From the NCBI GenBank assembly GCA_937899105.1, contig CALBPF010000089.1, positions 1-43,826 on the forward strand: a stretch of 43,826 bases of DNA. The letters are read 5' to 3'. Both the position numbers and the translations under genes were made by a program. Below the pieces are notes generated by a model. The model was not told where the DNA came from. It searched no databases and saw only the letters and a list, made by a program, of their open reading frames with translations. Source of the stretch: an uncultured Flammeovirgaceae bacterium (GTDB lineage: Bacteria > Bacteroidota > Bacteroidia > Cytophagales > Cyclobacteriaceae). Below, piece by piece: positions 33,851-42,131 of the stretch; positions within the stretch are counted from its first letter, which is position 1; each line of letters starts with the position of its first letter.

Positions 33851-33874
33851 ATTCAATCATTCAATCATTCAATC
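33851..33874. repeat. Three perfect ATTCAATC tandem copies, upstream side of the S23 gene
   Basis: ATTCAATC repeated three times without mismatch, followed by ATTT. It lies between the acyl-CoA carboxylase stop and the S23 start. Its reverse complement (GATTGAAT, i.e. GAATGATT phase) matches the degenerate 8-mers at 33431-33470. Confidence 0.9.
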
Positions 33875-33887
33875 ATTTAACATTGAA

Positions 33888-35522
33888 TCACGTCTGAATA
33901 ACCCCAACATTAAACTTTTCCACTGGTGAATGATTAGCGGCCTCAATACCCATAGAAATAACCTTTCTGGTTTCGGCAGGGTCTATTATACCGTCTACCC
34001 ATAGTCGAGAGGCGGCATAGTAAGGGCTTAATTCCTCGTTATACTTGTCTGTAATTTCCTTAAGTAAAGCCTCTTTTTCCTCAGTTGAAATTTCTTTACC
34101 CTGAGCTTTAAGGGTAGAAACTTTAATCTGTAGCAGAGTCTTAGCCGCAGAAGCCCCACTCATTACGGCTATCTGAGCAGATGGCCATGCGTATATTAGC
34201 CTTGGATCATATGCCTTACCGCACATAGCATAGTTGCCTGCTCCATAACTGTTCCCCACCACAATGGTGAACTTGGGCACAGTACTATTGGCCATGGCAT
34301 TCACCATTTTCGCCCCATCCTTAATAATACCCCCATGCTCGGCTTTGCTGCCCACCATAAAACCACTCACGTCCTGTAAGAATACCAAAGGAATTTTACG
34401 CTGGTTACAATTCATAATAAAGCGAGCGGCCTTATCGGCAGAATCAGAATATATTACTCCACCCATCTGCATTTCACCCTTCTTACTCTTTACTATTTTT
34501 CGTTGGTTAGCCACAAAACCGACCGCCCAACCATCCACTCGCCCATATCCGCACACTATGGTCTGACCGTATAGCTTTTTGTATTCGTCGAATTCAGAGC
34601 CATCTACCAAGCGTTTGATAATGTCAACCATGTCGTAGGGCTTTACCCGACTATCAGGCAAGACGCCGTATATACTTTTGCCGTCCTCTTTAGGCTCTTG
34701 AGATTTTATCCTATCAAAACCTGCATCTTCAGGTTTACCAATCTTATTAAAGATAGACCTTATATAATCCAGGCAAGCCTCATCATTTTCAAACTTGTTA
34801 TCCGTAACACCCGAGATCTCGCAGTGCGTAGTGGCTCCTCCAAGTGTCTCATTGTCAATATCTTCACCAATAGCCGCCTTTACAAGATAGCTCCCTGCCA
34901 GAAATATTGATCCGGTTTTATCAACGATCATTGCCTCGTCAGACATTATTGGCAAATAGGCTCCCCCTGCAACGCAGCTTCCCATTATTGCAGCTATTTG
35001 TACAATACCCATGGCAGACATTTTAGCATTATTTCTAAACTGTCTTCCGAAATGCTCTTTATCAGGAAAAATCTCATTTTGCATAGGCAGGAAAACACCC
35101 GCACTATCCACCAGATAAATGATAGGTAGTCGGTTTTCCATAGCTACTTCCTGGGCCCTCAGATTTTTCTTAGCGGTGATAGGAAACCACGCGCCGGCCT
35201 TTACTGTAGCGTCATTGGCTACGATCATACATTGCCTGCCATGAACATAGCCTATACCAGTAACTACGCCGCCAGAGGGACACCCGCCTACCTCTTGATA
35301 CATGCCATCACCGGCGAAAGCTCCAATTTCGAGAAATGAAGTATTATTATCTGTGAGGTAATCGATCCTTTCTCTTGCTGTAAGCTTCCCTTTTTTATGA
35401 TGGGATGCAATTTTATTTTCACCTCCACCCAGATGAACTTGCTTAAGCTTCGAACTAAGCTTAAAAACAAGTTGTTTATTGAGATCCTCGTTCTTATTAA
35501 ATTCTACATCCATAAAGGCCAT
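33888..35522 (-). CDS. Acyl-CoA carboxylase beta subunit (carboxyltransferase)
   Basis: This 544-residue biotin-dependent carboxyltransferase moves carboxyl from biotin to an acyl-CoA. Landmarks are KLTARERIDYL, VDSAGVFLPMQNEIFPD with GRQFRNNAKMSA, SCVAGGAYLPIMSDEA, and the C-terminal GNSYGAGNYAMCGKAYDPRL and WPSAQIAVMSG. The FPDxxHFGR element resembles 3-methylcrotonyl-CoA carboxylase beta, so leucine breakdown is a reasonable guess; propionyl-CoA is less likely. No biotin-carboxylase subunit is next to it. A start 9 bases inside (ATG at 35513) is possible. Confidence 0.94.
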   Translation of the reverse strand: MAFMDVEFNKNEDLNKQLVFKLSSKLKQVHLGGGENKIASHHKKGKLTARERIDYLTDNNTSFLEIGAFAGDGMYQEVGGCPSGGVVTGIGYVHGRQCMIVANDATVKAGAWFPITAKKNLRAQEVAMENRLPIIYLVDSAGVFLPMQNEIFPDKEHFGRQFRNNAKMSAMGIVQIAAIMGSCVAGGAYLPIMSDEAMIVDKTGSIFLAGSYLVKAAIGEDIDNETLGGATTHCEISGVTDNKFENDEACLDYIRSIFNKIGKPEDAGFDRIKSQEPKEDGKSIYGVLPDSRVKPYDMVDIIKRLVDGSEFDEYKKLYGQTIVCGYGRVDGWAVGFVANQRKIVKSKKGEMQMGGVIYSDSADKAARFIMNCNQRKIPLVFLQDVSGFMVGSKAEHGGIIKDGAKMVNAMANSTVPKFTIVVGNSYGAGNYAMCGKAYDPRLIYAWPSAQIAVMSGASAAKTLLQIKVSTLKAQGKEISTEEKEALLKEITDKYNEELSPYYAASRLWVDGIIDPAETRKVISMGIEAANHSPVEKFNVGVIQT

Positions 35523-35566
35523 CTACTTCCTTCTCTTAAGACAATGAAGCACTTTTAGATAATACA

Positions 35567-36523
35567 CTAGTTTTTTCTTTCGGCCTTTCGCCTATCCTTC
35601 TCGATTTTCTTTGCGTTCTTGCCCAAGGGAGCAAAGAAATGTTTTGGTTGAGAATCAATGTGGATTAAGAGCTGATCCAGGCTTCTTACCGCGTTATTAA
35701 GATTGACATAAAGAGAGTCCTCAGTCATTAACCTCCCAAGAGTTCCATCATTATTTGTAAGTTTGTCAACTGCGTTATTAAGAGTTTTTAATGTGGTATT
35801 TATTTGGTCGATGGTCTTGTTCAATTCCAGCGCTTTAAGCGAATCAGATAGTTGCTTAAAGTTATCGAGCGTAGGTTTCAAATCATCCATGGTCAATTTA
35901 AGTTTATCACCTACTTCTCCATAGTTATCCACAAGCGTGTCAAGCTTAACTTTTAAACCAAGAATTGTAGGTTTAATCACCAATGATGCTTCAGTAAAAT
36001 TGATCAGAATGCTATCTATCTTACCTCCGGTGCCCGCAAGTTGATCCAGTACAAGATTGATTTTTTTAATAGTAGCCTCAAGGTTGTTTGCCACCGGCTG
36101 AGCGCTTTCCGCCAATATATCGGTTATACCTTTGTCCAAGACTGCGATGATTGTATCCTTGGCATCTATAGGATTAGAAATATCTCCTGGATATAACAAA
36201 ATGGATTTGTTTCCCAGAAAATCACTGTTGAGCGTGGCCGTTGAAGAATCCCCTAAAATTATGTTACCATCAATGTCAAGTTCTACAAGGACCTGATCTG
36301 AGCTACTTTGCAACAAACGAATTTCACTCACTCGCCCAACGGCGAAACCATTTATCAAAACCGGATTGGAAACATTTAGGCCATTTACATTATCGTAAAT
36401 AGCGTAGTATTTGTTTGACGATGAAAAGAAATCAATCCCTTTGAGGTAATTGAAACCTAGATAAAGTATGGCTATTGTGGTTACCATAAATAACCCTACC
36501 TTGAACTCTTTTGATAAACTCAC
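35567..36523 (-). CDS. MlaD/MCE family protein
   Basis: This 318-residue protein has one N-terminal transmembrane segment (about 9-26), then a single MCE domain (about 38-115: YYAIYDNVNGLNVSNPVLINGFAVGRVSEI, LDIDGNIILGDSSTATLNSDFLGNKSI). A long helical region follows, rich in LDN/LKT heptads. MCE proteins form hexameric rings or tubes that shuttle phospholipids between membranes with MlaE/MlaF. Those partner genes are not adjacent. It lies 4 bases after the amidase gene and is probably co-transcribed. Confidence 0.93.
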   Translation of the reverse strand: MSLSKEFKVGLFMVTTIAILYLGFNYLKGIDFFSSSNKYYAIYDNVNGLNVSNPVLINGFAVGRVSEIRLLQSSSDQVLVELDIDGNIILGDSSTATLNSDFLGNKSILLYPGDISNPIDAKDTIIAVLDKGITDILAESAQPVANNLEATIKKINLVLDQLAGTGGKIDSILINFTEASLVIKPTILGLKVKLDTLVDNYGEVGDKLKLTMDDLKPTLDNFKQLSDSLKALELNKTIDQINTTLKTLNNAVDKLTNNDGTLGRLMTEDSLYVNLNNAVRSLDQLLIHIDSQPKHFFAPLGKNAKKIEKDRRKAERKN

Positions 36524-36527
36524 CCTG

Positions 36528-37340
36528 CTAATTTAAGGATTCAATTTCGTTTTTATAATCCCTGAAGGCTCTGAATATTCCTGAAGCTATATTTCCTTGA
36601 ACTGATGGATCATTTAGTTCTTTTTCTTCCTTAGGATTACTAAGAAACCCGATTTCAACAAGCACACTGGGCATAGCTGTGCTCCAAAGAACATAAAGAC
36701 TAGATTGCTTTACCCCTAAACTTCTGCGACCAGCTCGCTTTGAAAATTGATTTTCTATATTGGTCGCTAAAAGAATGCTTCGGTCCTGAAAAGTGGACTG
36801 CGTAATTGAAAACAATATGGCTGATTCGGGTGAACCAGGGTCAAAGTCATATTCCTTTTCGTAATCTTCTTCCAACAATATTACTGAATTCTCACGCTTG
36901 GCTACCTCAAGATTTCTACCTGTATTCTGGGCTCCCATTACATAGGTTTCTGTACCATAAATTGAATTTTTACGCGCTTGGCTGGTTTCGGTAGGCAAAG
37001 AATTGGCATGAATGGAAATAAAAACATCTCCGTCATTATTATTGGCGATTTGAGGACGCCCCTTTAATGTGATAAATACATCTGTTTTTCTAGTGTAGAT
37101 GACCTTGACATCAGGTAAATGTTCTTCTATATACTTGCCCACTTTTAGCGACACAGACAACACTACATCCTTTTCCTTTGACAAGCTTCCAAGAGCTCCA
37201 GGATCTCTCCCACCATGCCCTGCATCAATAATGACTGTCTTTACCTGAAAATCACTTTTCGTCTTTCTAGAAGAAGAAGTTAGCAAGGTAATTGCTATTA
37301 GCAGGGATACCATGGTAATATTCTTTACAATTTTTCGCAT
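36528..37340 (-). CDS. N-acetylmuramoyl-L-alanine amidase (Amidase_3)
   Basis: A zinc amidase of about 270 residues that cuts the MurNAc-L-Ala bond of peptidoglycan. An N-terminal signal or anchor (KNITMVSLLIAITLL) precedes the Amidase_3 domain. The domain starts VIIDAGHGGRDPGALG (zinc His42 in this numbering), with Glu at KEKD, SIHANS (second His) and VLVEIGFLSNP (catalytic Glu). Longer starts at 37388 and 37472 exist, but the latter is antisense to the lptD signal peptide, so I take the ATG at 37340. The gene is divergent from lptD. Confidence 0.92.
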   Translation of the reverse strand: MRKIVKNITMVSLLIAITLLTSSSRKTKSDFQVKTVIIDAGHGGRDPGALGSLSKEKDVVLSVSLKVGKYIEEHLPDVKVIYTRKTDVFITLKGRPQIANNNDGDVFISIHANSLPTETSQARKNSIYGTETYVMGAQNTGRNLEVAKRENSVILLEEDYEKEYDFDPGSPESAILFSITQSTFQDRSILLATNIENQFSKRAGRRSLGVKQSSLYVLWSTAMPSVLVEIGFLSNPKEEKELNDPSVQGNIASGIFRAFRDYKNEIESLN

Positions 37341-37357
37341 CCTGTAGCTTAATCTAA

Positions 37358-37365
37358 TACCTTTG
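37358..37365 (+). promoter_or_regulatory. -7 promoter box of lptD
   Basis: A perfect TACCTTTG match. The predicted start of transcription, about 37372, leaves a leader of roughly 40 bases to the TTG at 37414, and rules out the TTG at 37363, which overlaps the box. Confidence 0.6.
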
Positions 37366-37413
37366 AACAAAGTTCTAAAAATATCCATAAAAGCGAAAAG
37401 CGCACTAATTAAT

Positions 37414-40116
37414 TTGAATTTCAAGTGTTTTGACAGGGCCTGTCTGGCCGGTATTTTTTTACTTTTTGCCATCTCTAATGTAACAGGTCAGAGTCCTGAG
37501 AAAAAACTAAATGTCGCCGATGGACTGTTAAATAACCAAAGCATTTCTGCTGATACTACCGTATTGGACAGCGCTGTAGTTGCTTTGGATTCTATTTCTA
37601 CCGAACTGCCCGATTCTACATTAACCGCCCCGAAGCCCAAAGGTGATATTCAGACTACGATCAATTACTCTGCCAGAGATTCAATTAACTTTTCCTTAGA
37701 CACTAAGATTGTTAAGCTTTACGGAGACTCAAAAATCAAGTACGGGTCCATTGAGCTGGAGGCAGATCATATAATAATTGATTATAACAAAAACACATTA
37801 AGTGCGAGTGGGAAGCTGGATAGCACAGGTACGCGAATAGGATATCCTATTTTCAAAAATGGTGCTGAAGTATACGAAACACGAGACATTACTTATAATT
37901 TCAAGACGGGCAGAGCCAGGATAACAGAAGTGGTTACGCAGCAGGGTGATGGTTTTCTACACGGCGAGACTGTATATAAAAATGAGAAAAACGAACTCTT
38001 CAGTATTGATAATACGTATACCACCTGTAATCTTAGACACCCTCATTTTAGAATTCGGTCAAAAAGGACAAAGGCAATTCCAGATGACAAGATAGTATCG
38101 GGGCCGTTTAATCTTGAAATAAACGATGTACCTACACCCTTGGGTTTCTTTTTCGGCATGTTCCCAGCCCAGAAAGAGTCCAGTTCAGGGATTATAGTTC
38201 CAACTTATGGCGAAGAAGAAAGACGTGGTTTTTTTCTAAGGAATGGCGGCTATTTTTTTGATGTTAGCGAGTATATGAAAATAGCAATACGTGGTGACCT
38301 TTACAGTAAAGGGGGACATGGATTGAATATTACTACAAATTACAGAAAAAGGTATGCCTATAATGGAAACTTTAATTTTACCTACACCAAACTGAGGACA
38401 AGTGACGACATTGAGATTCTGGACAGTAGAAATGACTATCGTTTAACCTGGAGTCATAGCCCGCAGAGTAAGGGAAGAAGTAGATTCTCAGCATCCGTTA
38501 ATGCGGCTACATCTTCATACAGCACCAATAATTTTCTTGGTATTAACAATGATCCTAACAACCCAAATTTTGATAGCTTCACCAGAAAATTAAGCTCGAA
38601 TGTTAGCTACTCTACTACTTTCGGCTCATTGTTTTCACTCGGGTTAAGCGCAAGGCATAATCAGGATGTAAGTACAAATGAGGTTGATTTACTATTACCA
38701 TCTCTAACATTTAATATGTCTAACATTTATCCATTTCAGAAAAAAGGTGGCGGGGGTAAAGGAGTATTAGACAAACTTAGTGTACGTTACACTCTTGCCG
38801 GCACAAATGAAATAACAAATAATCTGGGCCGTATTGGAGATTCTGAAACAGACAGTATTGGCGCTTTTAACTTTGAAACCTTTGGCACGTATTTCAAGAA
38901 TGCCAATCGCGGGTTCAGGCATACCATTCCTGTAGCTACTTCATTCCGCCTACTTAAACATTTAACGGCCAGCCCTTCCATCAACTACGAAGAGCGCTGG
39001 TATTTTGATAAATTAGAGTATGGTCTGGATCCTGACGATCCTACTAGAGCTATAGTCATTGATACTCTGGATGGATTCAACCGAGTTTACGACTATAATT
39101 ATAGTATCGGCGTGAATACTCGACTATACGGTACCTATTTCTTTAAAAAAGGTAATATTCAGGCCATTCGTCATGTGGCGAACCCCAGTGTTTCGTTCTC
39201 CTACCGGCCGGATTTTAGCGATGAGAAGTTTGGCTATTATCAGCATTTAACGACCGAAGAGGGAGATGAAATTATCGCAAATAGATACCAGGGTTATATT
39301 TTTGGCTCACCTCCTGCTGGTGAGAGCGGCTCTGTAGGTTTCTCACTAACCAATACGCTTGAAATGAAAGTGAAAACTAAAAAGGACACCACAGACCAAG
39401 CGCGTAAAGTACCTATCCTTAACAATTTCGGCTTTAGCGGTAGCTATAACATTGTAGCTGATTCCTTTAAGCTTTCGCCAGTTAGTATTCGTGCCAATAC
39501 AGCGTTATTTCAGAAAAAATTGACGGTCAATTTTACTGGTCAGTTAGATCCCTACGTATATATTGACGATGGGACAAGCCGAGGTAAACGTATTGATCAA
39601 TATACCTGGAATACTGGAAACGGCATAGGTCAGTTAAGTAGAGCCACTGTTGCCCTCAGTACTAATCTTAACCCTAAAGGACAGAAAAAGGATTCTGAAA
39701 ACTCTAATAAGATTGCTAATTCCGACCTTAGTCAAGTAGAAAAGGACTTTTTGTTGAATAACCCTGATGCCTACATTGATTTTGAAATTCCATGGAGTTT
39801 AAGAGTTAACTACAACTTCAATTACACCAAAACCGGTCTTGCCAGCTCTGATATTACTCAGACCCTACGGTTTTCCGGTGATTTATCGCTAACAGAAAAA
39901 TGGAAAGTGAACTTCAACTCAGGCTACGATTTTGAAAATAATGAATTCACCACAACAACCATTGGTATAAATCGCGATCTACACTGCTGGGTGATGAATT
40001 TTAATTGGACACCATTTGGTAGATTCACCAGCTACAGCTTTACCATTAGAGTGAAGTCTTCACTGCTACAAGACTTGAAAATTGACAGGAACAGGAGTTT
40101 CTTCGATCAGTTTTAG
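37414..40116 (+). CDS. lptD: LPS-assembly outer membrane protein LptD, Bacteroidota type
   Basis: This protein of about 900 residues inserts lipopolysaccharide into the outer leaflet. A signal peptide ([16 protein letters not shown]) is followed by a low-complexity Asp/Ser/Thr-rich stretch. An OstA/LptA-like beta-jellyroll comes next ([27 protein letters not shown] and following), then a large beta-barrel ending in an aromatic strand (FFDQF). The start is TTG at 37414: there is no ATG, and the upstream TTG at 37363 overlaps the promoter. The stop overlaps that of lysS by four bases. It is divergent from the amidase gene. Confidence 0.92.
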   Translation: MNFKCFDRACLAGIFLLFAISNVTGQSPEKKLNVADGLLNNQSISADTTVLDSAVVALDSISTELPDSTLTAPKPKGDIQTTINYSARDSINFSLDTKIVKLYGDSKIKYGSIELEADHIIIDYNKNTLSASGKLDSTGTRIGYPIFKNGAEVYETRDITYNFKTGRARITEVVTQQGDGFLHGETVYKNEKNELFSIDNTYTTCNLRHPHFRIRSKRTKAIPDDKIVSGPFNLEINDVPTPLGFFFGMFPAQKESSSGIIVPTYGEEERRGFFLRNGGYFFDVSEYMKIAIRGDLYSKGGHGLNITTNYRKRYAYNGNFNFTYTKLRTSDDIEILDSRNDYRLTWSHSPQSKGRSRFSASVNAATSSYSTNNFLGINNDPNNPNFDSFTRKLSSNVSYSTTFGSLFSLGLSARHNQDVSTNEVDLLLPSLTFNMSNIYPFQKKGGGGKGVLDKLSVRYTLAGTNEITNNLGRIGDSETDSIGAFNFETFGTYFKNANRGFRHTIPVATSFRLLKHLTASPSINYEERWYFDKLEYGLDPDDPTRAIVIDTLDGFNRVYDYNYSIGVNTRLYGTYFFKKGNIQAIRHVANPSVSFSYRPDFSDEKFGYYQHLTTEEGDEIIANRYQGYIFGSPPAGESGSVGFSLTNTLEMKVKTKKDTTDQARKVPILNNFGFSGSYNIVADSFKLSPVSIRANTALFQKKLTVNFTGQLDPYVYIDDGTSRGKRIDQYTWNTGNGIGQLSRATVALSTNLNPKGQKKDSENSNKIANSDLSQVEKDFLLNNPDAYIDFEIPWSLRVNYNFNYTKTGLASSDITQTLRFSGDLSLTEKWKVNFNSGYDFENNEFTTTTIGINRDLHCWVMNFNWTPFGRFTSYSFTIRVKSSLLQDLKIDRNRSFFDQF

Positions 40117-41843
40117 GCTAGCCAGTTCCTGACTTCGTCCAAATCAGGATTTTTAACCCCATTGAGCTTCATCTTTTTCCGCATACCGCACACATCGTTA
40201 AAAAGCTTATTCGGATTAGCTTCTTTTAATTGATCAATGGTTTGAAAGCCTAACTTTTGAATGATCTGCACCAGCTCTTCACGCACTCCTTGATCCACAA
40301 AATCCTGTGTACTTGAAACTTCCTGTTTCTTTTCAGGTTTCATTTGAGGAAAGAAGAGTACATCTTGAATGGAATTCGAATTAGTCATAATCATTGCCAG
40401 CCTGTCTATACCAACTCCTAATCCTGCCGTTGGGGGCATCCCATACTCAAGTGCCCTAAGATAGTCTTCGTCAAGTGTCATAGCCTCTTGATCACCTCGC
40501 TTCCCCAATTCAAGCTGATCTTGAAATCGTTGTCTTTGATCAATAGGGTCATTGAGTTCTGAAAATGCATTACATATTTCCTTCCCGTTAGCTATAGCTT
40601 CAAATCTCTCCACAAGGCCTTCTTTACTTCTGTGTTTCTTAGCTAGCGGAGACATTTCTACAGGATAATCCGTTATGAACGTAGGTTGAATCAATTGTCC
40701 TTCGCAAGTCTCGCCAAATATCTCATCTATCAGTTTTCCTTTGCCCATGGTCTCATCAACAGGTACATTAAGTTTTTTGGCAGTAGCTCTCAATTCATAC
40801 TCTTGCATTTCGCTAATATCAATTCCGGTATAGCGCTTGATAGCTTCAAACATGGTAAACCTTTTCCATGGACGTTTGAAATCAATAATATTGTCGCCTA
40901 CCTGAACTTCAGTGGTACCATGTAAATCAATGGCAACTTTCTCAATCATTTCTTCGACCAGATCCATCATCCAATTATAGTCTTTGTACGCTACATAAAG
41001 CTCTACCTGGGTGAACTCCGGATTATGAAACCTTGACATACCCTCGTTTCTGAAATCTTTGGAGAATTCATAAACTCCATCAAATCCGCCTACAATAAGT
41101 CGCTTGAGATAAAGCTCATTTGCGATACGTAAATAGAGCGTCATATCCAAGGTGTTGTGATGGGTTTTGAAAGGGCGGGCTGCAGCGCCTCCATAAAGAG
41201 GCTGAAGGATAGGAGTTTCTACTTCAAGATACCCTTTATTATTCAGATAATCTCGCATTGAGTTAACCAGTTTTGTTCGCTTGACAAAAGTATCTCGCAC
41301 GTCAGGATTTACCACGAGATCGACATAACGCTGTCTATACCTCGTTTCCGGATCAGAGAATGCATCGTGTCTGACTACATTACCATCTTTGTCGGTAGTT
41401 TCTTTTACTATAGGAAGGGGTTTAAGTGATTTACTTAGTACTTTTAATTGAGAGACATGAATAGAAATTTCGCCTGTTTGAGTAGTAAATACATGCCCTT
41501 CTACACCAATGAGATCTCCGATGTCCAGTAACCGCTTGAACACTGTATTGTATAAGGTTTTGTCATCGCCATCACAAATGTCATCCCTACGCACATAAAT
41601 TTGCATCCTTCCGGTGGCATCCTGCAGTTCTGCAAAAGAAGCTGATCCCATAATCCTTCGGCTCATAATACGGCCAGCCAAAGAAATATTTTTATAATCT
41701 ATTTTACGTTTTTCATAATTCTCCAGAATCTCCCTGATAGAGACATTAACATTAAATAATTCCGAAGGATATGGATTAATCCCCAGCTTTTCCAGTTCCT
41801 CTCTTGCTTGACGCCTTACAATTTCTTGTTCACTAAGATGCAT
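40113..41843 (-). CDS. lysS: Lysine-tRNA ligase, class II
   Basis: This 576-residue enzyme has the full class II LysRS: an anticodon-binding OB fold ([22 protein letters not shown]), motif 1 near [11 protein letters not shown], motif 2 in [22 protein letters not shown], and motif 3 [14 protein letters not shown]-terminal extension of about 70 residues past the core (from [10 protein letters not shown]) contains a helical Lys-rich domain, seen in Bacteroidota enzymes. The ATG at 41843 is preceded by a TAnnTTTG box at 41884-41877. It is convergent with lptD. Confidence 0.97.
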   Translation of the reverse strand: MHLSEQEIVRRQAREELEKLGINPYPSELFNVNVSIREILENYEKRKIDYKNISLAGRIMSRRIMGSASFAELQDATGRMQIYVRRDDICDGDDKTLYNTVFKRLLDIGDLIGVEGHVFTTQTGEISIHVSQLKVLSKSLKPLPIVKETTDKDGNVVRHDAFSDPETRYRQRYVDLVVNPDVRDTFVKRTKLVNSMRDYLNNKGYLEVETPILQPLYGGAAARPFKTHHNTLDMTLYLRIANELYLKRLIVGGFDGVYEFSKDFRNEGMSRFHNPEFTQVELYVAYKDYNWMMDLVEEMIEKVAIDLHGTTEVQVGDNIIDFKRPWKRFTMFEAIKRYTGIDISEMQEYELRATAKKLNVPVDETMGKGKLIDEIFGETCEGQLIQPTFITDYPVEMSPLAKKHRSKEGLVERFEAIANGKEICNAFSELNDPIDQRQRFQDQLELGKRGDQEAMTLDEDYLRALEYGMPPTAGLGVGIDRLAMIMTNSNSIQDVLFFPQMKPEKKQEVSSTQDFVDQGVREELVQIIQKLGFQTIDQLKEANPNKLFNDVCGMRKKMKLNGVKNPDLDEVRNWLA

Positions 41844-41876
41844 GTGCTGATTGTTGCCTTTTTAAAAAATAAACTG

Positions 41877-41884
41877 CAAAGGTA
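41877..41884 (-). promoter_or_regulatory. -7 promoter box of lysS
   Basis: TACCTTTG on the minus strand is a perfect TAnnTTTG match, about 33 bases before the lysS ATG. Confidence 0.6.
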
Positions 41885-41972
41885 AATGAAAGTTGATATT
41901 TATGATCATCTCCTTTAAAACTATCGCAGATAGTCTGGCCCATTACGTAAATGATAAAAAGTAAAACTTTCT

Positions 41973-42020
41973 GAATCAATAATTGAATTAATGAGTGAAT
42001 AGCGTATTGAAATTGATGTA
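41973..42020. repeat. Degenerate 12-bp-period AT-rich repeat
   Basis: Four successive 12-mers begin GAAT, GAAT, GAAT, GAAA (41973, 41985, 41997, 42009). It lies in the 288-base gap between lysS and the large secreted protein gene and loosely resembles the S23 flanks. It may be chance in AT-rich DNA. Confidence 0.35.
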
Positions 42021-42131
42021 AGTTTTTGGTTACTTTTTAACTATAGATAGCATTCATTGTACCTATCAGGATTCAAGTCTTACTTTAACTTTTCTCCAAG
42101 AAAGATAGCTATTACGATAATAATTAGGAAA

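Noticed and set aside
37341..37472. N-terminal extension of the amidase up to 37472
   Set aside because: It is antisense to the lptD signal peptide and covers the lptD promoter box; a shorter start already gives a complete signal and domain.
41973..42020. Remnant of an S23-type element (loosely similar GAAT repeats)
   Set aside because: The period is 12, not 8, and no S23 gene fragment lies beside it; chance in AT-rich DNA cannot be excluded.
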